NCBI RefSeq assembly: GCF_900109465.1
Contig: NZ_FOAZ01000012.1
Coordinates: 216,543 to 280,542 of the forward strand
Length of the DNA: 64,000 nt
Origin: Streptacidiphilus jiangxiensis
GTDB taxonomy: Bacteria; Actinomycetota; Actinomycetes; Streptomycetales; Streptomycetaceae
Reading direction: 5' to 3'
This document shows positions 48,133-55,342 of this stretch, piece by piece. Within the stretch, counting starts at the first letter, position 1. Each line of letters begins with the position of its first letter. The position numbers and the translations under genes are program-made. The notes under the pieces are model-generated. The model was given only the letters and a program-made list of their open reading frames with translations. It did not search any database and had not been told where the DNA came from.

Positions 48133-48717
48133 CTACGGCGCCCGGTCCGCCGCCTGCCCGGTGGCCTCGCGTTCCGCCGCGTCCAGGTCGATCCCCATCA
48201 GCACGTCGTCGGCGTACTCGCCCGCCAGCCAGAACTCCTGCGGCTGCACACCGGTGACCGTGAAGCCCGCCTGCTCGTAGAGCGAGCGGGCCACGATGTT
48301 GCCGCCCAGCACCCGCAGCGTCACCCGTCGCGCGCCCTCGGCGCGGGCCTTGGCCAGGGCGGCGTGCAGCAGCGCCCGGCCCAGCCCGAGGCCGCGTGCC
48401 TCGGGCGCGACCTGCAGGCCCATGATCGCTCTGATGTGCGCGTTGCTGGGCAGCGGGGTGGGCGGCAGCACCCGCACCCAGCCCAGCAGCTCCCCCTCCC
48501 GCACCGCGACCAGCATGTGCTCGGGCCGGTGCCGGTCGTCGTAGAAGGCGCTGCTGTCCGGCTCCGGCGGGTCCGGCTGCTCCGACACCTCCGTCGCCGG
48601 CGACCAGCACCGGTGGTCCAGGACGTACACGGCATGACCGTCGGCGGCCACCGCAGGCCGGATGACGACACGGACCGGGCTGTCGTCGGATGGAGTCTCG
48701 GGCTGCGGAGTGTCCAT
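48133..48717 (-). CDS. GNAT-family N-acetyltransferase
   Basis: 194 residues. Central motif: GLQVAPEARGLGLGRALLHAALAKARAEGARRVTLRVLGGNIVARSLYEQAGF, with the acetyl-CoA loop RGLGLG and the Tyr/Asn of the C-terminal part of the fold. N-terminus is Pro/Asp-rich; C-terminus carries the DDVLMGIDLDA strand. Substrate not predictable. It is convergent to the DUF4240-like gene and divergent from the epimerase gene. Confidence 0.85.
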   Translation of the reverse strand: MDTPQPETPSDDSPVRVVIRPAVAADGHAVYVLDHRCWSPATEVSEQPDPPEPDSSAFYDDRHRPEHMLVAVREGELLGWVRVLPPTPLPSNAHIRAIMGLQVAPEARGLGLGRALLHAALAKARAEGARRVTLRVLGGNIVARSLYEQAGFTVTGVQPQEFWLAGEYADDVLMGIDLDAAEREATGQAADRAP

Positions 48718-48757
48718 GGCCGGAGCCTACGCGGTCCTTACCCGCGCAACTGCTTGA

Positions 48758-49666
48758 ATGTCGCGTATGCGCATCGCGGTCACCGGCTCCACCGGTCTCA
48801 TCGGCTCCGCCCTGGTCCGCTCGCTGCTGGACGACGGGCACGAGGTGGTCCGCCTGGTGCGGCGCGAGCCGCAGGAGCGCGCCGACGGCAGCGTGGAGGC
48901 GCGCTGGAACCCTCCCCTGCGGGCGATCGACCGCAAGGCCCTGGAAGGCGTCGACGCGGCCGTCAACCTGGCCGGAGCGGGCATCGGCGACCACCGCTGG
49001 ACGGCCGCCTACAAGCGCACCCTGCACGAGAGCCGCATCCTGTCCACGCAGACCCTGGCCGCGGCCCTGGCCGGCCTGGAGCAGCGCCCCAAGGTCCTGG
49101 TCTCCGCATCCGCCACGGGCTACTACGGCCAGACGGGTGACGCCGTGATCGACGAGGACGCGCCGGCGGGCGGCGACTTCCTCGCCCGGCTCTGCGTCGA
49201 GTGGGAGCAGTCCTGCGCCCCTGCGGCGGACGCGGGGATCCGCGTCGCCCACACCCGCAGCGGCATCGTCGTCGACGCCCACGGCGGCGCCTTCCAGCGG
49301 CTGCTGCCGCTGTTCAAGCTCGGCCTCGGCGGCCGCCTCGGCAACGGTCAGCAGTACTGGAGCTTCATCTCGCTGCGCGACGAGGTGGCCGCGATCCGCC
49401 ATCTGATCGACACCGACCGGCTGTCGGGGCCGTTCAACCTCACCGCCCCCGTGCCGGTCACCAACGCCGAGGTCACCACCGCCCTGGCCAAGGCACTGCG
49501 ACGGCCCGCGGCGCTCCCCGTTCCGGAGTTCGCGCTGCGGGCCGTGCTCGGCGAGATGGCGATCGAGGTGGTCGGCAGCCACCGCGTGGTGCCGCGACGA
49601 CTGCTCGACTCGGGTTTCCGCTTCGCCCACGCCACCGTCGACCAGGCGGTGGCGACGGCGCTGTAG
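48758..49666 (+). CDS. TIGR01777-family NAD-dependent epimerase/dehydratase-like protein
   Basis: 302 residues, extended SDR fold. NAD-binding GSTGLIGSALVRSLLDDGHEV, AAVNLAGAGIGDHRWT, the SSASATGYYGQTGD Tyr segment and the C-terminal DUF1731 region (EFALRAVLGEMAIEVVGSHRVVPRRLLDSGFRF). Family members are often labelled cell-division inhibitors (SulA-like) without evidence for that role. Start is ATG 48758; ATG 48767 (MRIAVTG) is equally plausible, and neither has a clear ribosome site. Confidence 0.85.
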   Translation: MSRMRIAVTGSTGLIGSALVRSLLDDGHEVVRLVRREPQERADGSVEARWNPPLRAIDRKALEGVDAAVNLAGAGIGDHRWTAAYKRTLHESRILSTQTLAAALAGLEQRPKVLVSASATGYYGQTGDAVIDEDAPAGGDFLARLCVEWEQSCAPAADAGIRVAHTRSGIVVDAHGGAFQRLLPLFKLGLGGRLGNGQQYWSFISLRDEVAAIRHLIDTDRLSGPFNLTAPVPVTNAEVTTALAKALRRPAALPVPEFALRAVLGEMAIEVVGSHRVVPRRLLDSGFRFAHATVDQAVATAL

Positions 49667-49681
49667 CAGCCGGACGCCGCC

Positions 49682-51019
49682 TCAGATGCCCTTGGGCCAG
49701 CGGGAGCCGGGGCGCAGGTAGACCGCCCAGGTGACCAGCGAGCAGACCGCGTAGACGGCCAGGAAGGCCAGGTAGGCGGCGTCGCCGTTCTTCGTCGTCA
49801 GGAACGACTGCCGGAAGGCCATGTTGACCAGCACCCCGCCGAACGCCCCGATCGCGCCCGCCATCCCGATCAGCGCCGAGGCGCGGCGCCGCGCCTCCTC
49901 ACCGGTGGGAGCCTTCACCTGGAAGATCGCCGGGATCATCTTGTAGGTCGAGCCGTTGCCGATGCCGCTCAGCACGAACAGGGCGACGAAACCGGCGAGG
50001 AACAGCGGCAGCGACTTGGCCTGCGAGGCCAGCAGGACCGTGCCCGCCCCCGCCGCCATCAGCAGGAACGTCGCCAGGGTGATCCGCGCGCCACCGAAGC
50101 GGTCGGCCAGCCTGCCGCCGACGGGCCGCACCAGCGAACCCAGCAGCGGCCCGAGGAAGGTCAGGTAGGCGGCCTTGACGGGGGTGTCGAACTGCTGGTG
50201 GAACTGCACCTGCAGCACCTGGCCGAAGGCGAAGCCGAACCCGATGAAACTGCCGAAGGTGCCGATGTAGAGCAGCGACATCACCCAGCTGTGCGGCTCC
50301 TTGGCCACGTCGCGCAGCGCGCGCCGGTCGTTCCTGAGCGAGCTGAGGTTGTCCATGCGCAGGGCCGCGCCCAGCGCCGCGAGCACGATCAGCGGCAGGT
50401 AGACCAGCGGGACCAGCCGCGGGTGCGCGGCGCCGGCCGTGGCCAGCACGGCGAGGCCCACCAGCTGCACGACCGGGACGCCGAGGTTGCCGCCGCCCGC
50501 GTTGATCCCGAGCGCCCAGCCCTTGAGCCGTTGCGGGTAGAAGGCGTTGATGTTGGCCATCGAGGAGGCGAAGTTGCCGCCGCCGACGCCCGCGACACAG
50601 GCCACCGCCAGCAGCGTCCCGTAGGAGACGCCCGGGTGCAGCACCAGGCCGGCCAGGGCCGTCGGCACCAGCAGCAGCGTGGCGCTGAAGACGGTCCAGT
50701 TGCGTCCGCCGAAGCGCGCCACCGCGAAGGTGTAGGGCAGGCGCAGCAGCGCGCCGAGCGCCGTCGGCAGCGCGGTGAGGGTGAACTTGCCCGCAGGGTC
50801 GATGTGATACGCCGGGCCGAGGAACAGCACCAGCACCGACCACAGGCTCCACACCGAGAAGCCGACGTGCTCGGACAGAACCGAGTAGACCAGGTTGCGC
50901 CGGGCGACCTTGGCGCCCGCCTCCGCCCAGAAGTCCTCGTCCTCGGGGCGCCAGTCGGTGATCGCCCGACTTCTGGCGGGGGCCGCCGCGGCGGCCCCGG
51001 TGTCGACGACGGTGCTCAT
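49682..51019 (-). CDS. narK: Nitrate/nitrite MFS transporter (NarK type)
   Basis: 445 residues, 12 helices. NarK signatures: GGGNFASSMANINAFYPQRLKGWALGINAGGGNLGVP (nitrate signature 1 with Asn/Gly), and GSFIGFGFAFGQVLQVQF. Loops carry the Arg residues that bind nitrate in homologues. It imports nitrate and/or exports nitrite for the assimilatory pathway encoded by the same leftward operon. ATG 51019 overlaps the nirD stop (ATGA) and has GGAGGGAG upstream. Last gene of nasA-FAD-nirB-nirD-narK. Confidence 0.95.
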   Translation of the reverse strand: MSTVVDTGAAAAAPARSRAITDWRPEDEDFWAEAGAKVARRNLVYSVLSEHVGFSVWSLWSVLVLFLGPAYHIDPAGKFTLTALPTALGALLRLPYTFAVARFGGRNWTVFSATLLLVPTALAGLVLHPGVSYGTLLAVACVAGVGGGNFASSMANINAFYPQRLKGWALGINAGGGNLGVPVVQLVGLAVLATAGAAHPRLVPLVYLPLIVLAALGAALRMDNLSSLRNDRRALRDVAKEPHSWVMSLLYIGTFGSFIGFGFAFGQVLQVQFHQQFDTPVKAAYLTFLGPLLGSLVRPVGGRLADRFGGARITLATFLLMAAGAGTVLLASQAKSLPLFLAGFVALFVLSGIGNGSTYKMIPAIFQVKAPTGEEARRRASALIGMAGAIGAFGGVLVNMAFRQSFLTTKNGDAAYLAFLAVYAVCSLVTWAVYLRPGSRWPKGI

Positions 51020-51432
51020 CGGGCTCCCTCCGCGGTGCCGTGCTTCTGCACGACCCGTACCGTCCACACCCGCAGCACGGCCGGGCGGCCGTCAGGCGTC
51101 GTCCTCTCGTCCAGGCAGCGTCCGTCACGGAGGTCGAAGACGTGCTTGTACATCGGCGAGGCGACGGTCGGCACACCGTCCCGACTGCCGACGATGCCGC
51201 GCGACAGCACGTAGGCGCCACTGAACGGGTCGCGGTTGTCCACCGCGTACAGCGCGCCCGACCGGTCCCGGAAGATCGCCACCTGGGCCCCTTCCGCGCT
51301 CAGGGCCGCGACGCCCCGCCCCGGGGTCAGCTGCTCGTACGCGCAGACCCGGGTCCACGACCGCCCGTCCAGGATCTCCACCGTGCCGGTCACCACCTCT
51401 GCGGCGACCGGCCTCGTCAACATCTCGGTCAT
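51016..51432 (-). CDS. nirD: Assimilatory nitrite reductase small subunit
   Basis: 138 residues, Rieske-like beta fold without Cys/His cluster ligands, as in other NirD: RVCAYEQLTPGRGVAALSAEGAQVAIFRDRSGALYAVDNRDPFSGAYVLSRGIVG and PMYKHVFDLRDGRCLDE. It supports the large NirB subunit. ATG 51432 overlaps the nirB stop; ATG 51423 is an alternative two codons later. It overlaps narK downstream. Confidence 0.95.
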   Translation of the reverse strand: MTEMLTRPVAAEVVTGTVEILDGRSWTRVCAYEQLTPGRGVAALSAEGAQVAIFRDRSGALYAVDNRDPFSGAYVLSRGIVGSRDGVPTVASPMYKHVFDLRDGRCLDERTTPDGRPAVLRVWTVRVVQKHGTAEGAR

Positions 51433-54110
51433 GCGCTGTGCACCTCCAGTCGGGGACCGGCGACCAGCGCCGGGGTGAGGATCCGCCCGTCCTCGTCGGG
51501 GCGGGCGGGGCGGATCTGGCCGCGCTCGGGCACGAAGGTCACGGCCGGGTCGGGCGTTCCGGGGGCGTTCACGAAGGAGGTGAAGCGCCGCAGCCGGTCG
51601 GGGTCGGCGAGGACGGCGGCCCACTCGTCCTCGTAGGCGTCGACGTGGCGGGCCATCAGCGCGTCGAGCTCGGCGCAGATGCCCAGGGAGTCCTCCATGA
51701 CCACCTGCCGCACGTGGTCCAAGCCGCCCTCGATCCGGTCCAGCCACACCGAGGTGCGCTCCAGCCGGTCGGCGGTGCGGATGTAGAACATCAGGAACCG
51801 GTCGATGGTCCGCAGCAGCGTCTCCTTGTCCAGGTCCGCCGCCAGCAGGTCGGCGTGGCGTGGCGTCATGCCGCCGTTGCCGCCGACGTAGAGGTTCCAG
51901 CCGGCGGAGGTGGCGATGACGCCGAAGTCCTTGCCCTGCGCCTCGGCGCACTCGCGGGCGCAGCCGGAGACGGCGGCCTTGAGCTTGTGCGGGGAACGCA
52001 GGCCCCGGTAGCGCAGCTCCAGCTCGATGGCGAGGCCGACGGAGTCCTGCACGCCGTAGCGGCACCAGGTCTCCCCCACGCAGGACTTCACCGTGCGCAG
52101 CGACTTGCCGTAGGCGTGGCCCGACTCGAAGCCCGCGTCCACCAGGCGCCGCCAGATCGCGGGCAGCTGGTCGACGGAGGCGCCGAACAGGTCGATCCGC
52201 TGACCGCCGGTGATCTTCGTGTAGAGGCCGTGGTCGCGGGCGATCTCCCCGATGGTGATCAGCCCCTCCGCGGTGATCTCGCCACCGGGGATCCGCGGCA
52301 CCACCGAGTAGGAGCCGTTGCGCTGCAGGTTGGCCAGGAAGTGGTCGTTGGTGTCCTGCAGCGCGCCCTGCTCACCGTCGAGGATGTGCCCGTTGTCCAG
52401 GCTGGCCAGGATCGAGGCGACGGCCGGCTTGCAGACGTCGCAGCCCTCGCCGCCGCGCCCGTGCCGGTCCAACAGGTCGGAGAAGCTGCTGATCCCCGCC
52501 ACCCGCACGATCTCGTACAGCTCCGCGCGCGTGTGGCCGAAGTGCTCGCACAGGCCCTTGTCGACGGTGACGCCGCCCGCCTCGAGCTCCTCGGTGACGA
52601 TCTGGCCGAGCTGCTTCACGCAGGAGCCGCAACCCGTGCCGGCCTTGGTGCACTTCTTGACCTCGGGCACGGTGGCGCAGCCCTGCTCGTGGACGGCGGC
52701 GCGGATCTGGCCCTTGCTGACGTTGTGGCAGGAGCAGATCACCGCCTCGTCCGGCAGCGCGATCGGCCCTGCGGCCGGGGCCAGCCCGGCCGGCAGCACC
52801 AGCTGCTCGGGCGCCGTCTGCAGCGGCTTGCCACCCATCGCCAACGGGCGCAGCAGGCCGTAGGCCTCGGTGTCGCCGACCAGCACCCCGCCGAGCAGCT
52901 GCCCGTCGGCGCCGATGACCAGCTTCTTGTAGATCCCGGCGCGGCTGTCGCTGTACAGCACGTCGACCGCGCCCTCGGTGGCACCGTGCGCGTCGCCGAA
53001 GCTCGCCACGTCCACGCCGAGCAGCTTCAGCTTGGTGGAGGTGTCCGCGCCGGTGAAGTGGTGCTCCTCGCGCAGCTCACCCGCCGGCTCGTCGGCCAGC
53101 TCGTGCGCCAGCGAGCGGGCGGCCGTCTCGGCCATCGCGTAGCCGGGCGCGACCAGACCGTAGACGCGGCCGTCGGCGGCCAGGGCGCACTCACCGATCG
53201 CGTACACGTGCGGGTCGCGGGTGCGGCACCGCTCGTCGACGACGATGCCGCCGCGCTCGCCGACCGGCAGTCCGCACTCGCGGGCCAGCTGGTCCCGCGG
53301 CCGGACACCGGCGGAGAAGACCACCAGGTCGGCGGGGAGCTCACGGCCGTCGGACAGACCCATCGCCCGGACCCGGCCGTTCTCGTCGGTCAGCACCGAC
53401 TGGGTGCCCGCACCGGTGTGGACGTGGACGCCGAGGTCCTCGATCTTGCGCTTGAGCAGCTTGCCGCCGCCCTCGTCGACCTGGATCGCCATCAGCCGCG
53501 GCGCGAACTCGACGACGTGGGTCGCCAGGCCGAGCGCCGTCAGCGCACCCGCCGCCTCCAGACCGAGCAGGCCGCCCCCGACGACCACGCCGATGCCGGT
53601 GCCTGGGCCGGTGCCGGTGCCGGTGCCTGAGCCGGTGCCGGTGCCGGTGGCCTGGAGGACCGCTGCCTCGTCGCGGATCCGCTCCAGGTCCTCGATGGTG
53701 CGGTAGACGTGGCAGCCCGCCGCGTCGTGGCCGGGCACCGGCGGCACGAACGGGTAGGAGCCGGTGGCCAGTACCAGCGCGTCGTAGTGGAGCACCGCGC
53801 CCGAGGCGCAGGTGACGGTGTGCGCGGCGCGGTCGATCCCCGTGGCCGGGTCCGCGAGACACAGGTCGATGCCGTGCTCGGCGAGGAACCCGGCCGGGGT
53901 CAGCGACAGCTCCTCGGCGCTGGTGCCGGAGAACCACGAGGTCAGGTGCACCCGGTCGTAGGCGGCGCGGGGCTCCTCGGCCAGCACCGTGATCCGCCAC
54001 TCGGCGGCGCCCGGCTGCTCGACGAAGGCCTCCAGGAAACGCTGGCCGACCATGCCGTGGCCGACGAGGACCAGATCCTTGACCGGCCCGTTCGTGAGGT
54101 GAGTCGTCAT
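51429..54110 (-). CDS. nirB: NAD(P)H nitrite reductase large subunit (siroheme, 4Fe-4S)
   Basis: 893 residues. N-terminal FAD domain (LVLVGHGMVGQRFLEAF) and NAD(P)H domain (GVVVGGGLLGLEAA), then two BFD-like [2Fe-2S] domains (CSCHNVSKGQI and EGCDVCKP). The siroheme/4Fe-4S domain ligates the cluster by Cys in SCVGETWC and GCARECAEAQG. It reduces nitrite to ammonium. A GT-repeat linker (TGTGTGSGTGTGTGPGTG), encoded by a GGTGCC-type microsatellite at 53592-53651, separates the FAD and NADH domains. ATG 54110 shares one base with the stop of the upstream FAD gene. Confidence 0.96.
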   Translation of the reverse strand: MTTHLTNGPVKDLVLVGHGMVGQRFLEAFVEQPGAAEWRITVLAEEPRAAYDRVHLTSWFSGTSAEELSLTPAGFLAEHGIDLCLADPATGIDRAAHTVTCASGAVLHYDALVLATGSYPFVPPVPGHDAAGCHVYRTIEDLERIRDEAAVLQATGTGTGSGTGTGTGPGTGIGVVVGGGLLGLEAAGALTALGLATHVVEFAPRLMAIQVDEGGGKLLKRKIEDLGVHVHTGAGTQSVLTDENGRVRAMGLSDGRELPADLVVFSAGVRPRDQLARECGLPVGERGGIVVDERCRTRDPHVYAIGECALAADGRVYGLVAPGYAMAETAARSLAHELADEPAGELREEHHFTGADTSTKLKLLGVDVASFGDAHGATEGAVDVLYSDSRAGIYKKLVIGADGQLLGGVLVGDTEAYGLLRPLAMGGKPLQTAPEQLVLPAGLAPAAGPIALPDEAVICSCHNVSKGQIRAAVHEQGCATVPEVKKCTKAGTGCGSCVKQLGQIVTEELEAGGVTVDKGLCEHFGHTRAELYEIVRVAGISSFSDLLDRHGRGGEGCDVCKPAVASILASLDNGHILDGEQGALQDTNDHFLANLQRNGSYSVVPRIPGGEITAEGLITIGEIARDHGLYTKITGGQRIDLFGASVDQLPAIWRRLVDAGFESGHAYGKSLRTVKSCVGETWCRYGVQDSVGLAIELELRYRGLRSPHKLKAAVSGCARECAEAQGKDFGVIATSAGWNLYVGGNGGMTPRHADLLAADLDKETLLRTIDRFLMFYIRTADRLERTSVWLDRIEGGLDHVRQVVMEDSLGICAELDALMARHVDAYEDEWAAVLADPDRLRRFTSFVNAPGTPDPAVTFVPERGQIRPARPDEDGRILTPALVAGPRLEVHSA
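53592..53651 (-). repeat. nirB: Microsatellite in nirB encoding a Gly-Thr linker
   Basis: GGTGCC-type hexamers repeat in frame through this stretch, giving alternating Gly and Thr between the FAD and NADH domains of NirB. The neighbouring sequence is otherwise typical nirB, so it looks like a slippage expansion in a tolerant linker. Confidence 0.8.
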
Positions 54111-55342
54111 CAGAAGGCTCCATGGGTGGTGGTGAGCAGGTGCAGCGGTGAGTCTTTGTGCGCGTCGTCGCGCTCCAGCGCCCGGGCGAGGTCGCCGACG
54201 GTGGCGAGGTCGCCGAGGAGGATCGCGCCGACCAGTCGGTCGCCGCGCATCACGAGCTTCTTGTAGCTGCCGCGGGTCGCGTCGGTGAGCCGCAGCTCGT
54301 CGACGTCGTCGCCGTCCGGCCCCGCCGGGTCGAGGTGGACCTCGCCGAAGGCGGCGTACTCGATCGGGCCGGCACTGAGCCGGGCCAGCGGGCGCGAGCC
54401 GTGGTAGCGGGCGTCCGGATCGGCACCGGAGAGCCGGGCGGCCAGCACGTCGGCCTGCTCCCACCCGGGACCGGCCAGGCCGTGGACCACCCCGGCGTGC
54501 TCCGCGCAGTCCCCGATCGCGTAGACGTGCGGGGCGGACGCCGCCAGGGTGTCGTCGACCAGGACGCCCCTGCCGACCGCGAGCCCCGCCGCGTGCGCGA
54601 GGCCGGTCCGCGGCCGCACCCCGCACGCCAGCACCACCAGGTCGGTCGGCAGCCGGTAGCCGTTGGCCAGCTCCACCTCACCCGCCTCGGTCAGCGCCCG
54701 GGCCCGGTTGCCCAGGTAGACCTCGACACCGAGCGAGCGCAGCGCGCCGCGCAGCGCTGTCGCGGCCTCCGCGTCGAGCTGGCGCTCGATCAGGTGCGGG
54801 CCCTGGTGCACGATCTCGACCTGCGGGCCGAGCGCCGCCAGCGCCCGCGCGGTGCTGACACCCAGCACCCCACCGCCGACGACCACGGCCCGCTTGGCGT
54901 CCACCGCCTCCTCGGCCAGTCGGGCGCAGTCGGCGAGCGTCCGCAGCGCGTGCACCCCGTCGCGCAGCCCCTGCGCCTGCCCGGCGCCCTCGACGCGGCG
55001 CAGGCCGCGGATCGGCGGCAGCACCGGGTTGGCGCCGGTGGCCAGGACCAGATCGTCGTAGGCCTCCGTGCTGCCGTCGGCCAGGGTCAGCAGCCGCGCG
55101 CCCAGGTCCAGGCCGACGACCTCGGTGCCCGGCCGCAGCTCCGCGTCGCCGAGCGGCAGCGCGATCGCCTCCGCGTCGTAGCGTCCGGTCAGCACGTCCG
55201 CGAGCAGCACCCGGTTGTAGGGGGCGCGCGGCTCGGCCCCGTAGAGGGTGACCCGGGCGGCGCCGCCGAGCGCCGCATACCGCTCGGCGAACCGCGCCGC
55301 AGCCATCCCCGCGCCGACGACGGCGACATGACGCTTGCTCAC
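54110..55342 (-). CDS. FAD/NAD(P)-dependent oxidoreductase of the nitrate operon
   Basis: 410 residues. GAGMAAARFAERYAALGG and VVVGGGVLGVSTARALAALG are the two dinucleotide-binding motifs; YAIGDCAEHAGVVHGLAGPGWEQADVLAARLSG and a BFD-less C-terminus follow, as in NirB-like reductase domains. It is likely the electron-transfer partner (NAD(P)H to nitrate reductase) or a second NirB-like flavoprotein. GTG 55342 overlaps the nitrate reductase stop. Position between nasA and nirB supports a role in electron supply to nitrate reductase. Confidence 0.85.
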   Translation of the reverse strand: MSKRHVAVVGAGMAAARFAERYAALGGAARVTLYGAEPRAPYNRVLLADVLTGRYDAEAIALPLGDAELRPGTEVVGLDLGARLLTLADGSTEAYDDLVLATGANPVLPPIRGLRRVEGAGQAQGLRDGVHALRTLADCARLAEEAVDAKRAVVVGGGVLGVSTARALAALGPQVEIVHQGPHLIERQLDAEAATALRGALRSLGVEVYLGNRARALTEAGEVELANGYRLPTDLVVLACGVRPRTGLAHAAGLAVGRGVLVDDTLAASAPHVYAIGDCAEHAGVVHGLAGPGWEQADVLAARLSGADPDARYHGSRPLARLSAGPIEYAAFGEVHLDPAGPDGDDVDELRLTDATRGSYKKLVMRGDRLVGAILLGDLATVGDLARALERDDAHKDSPLHLLTTTHGAF

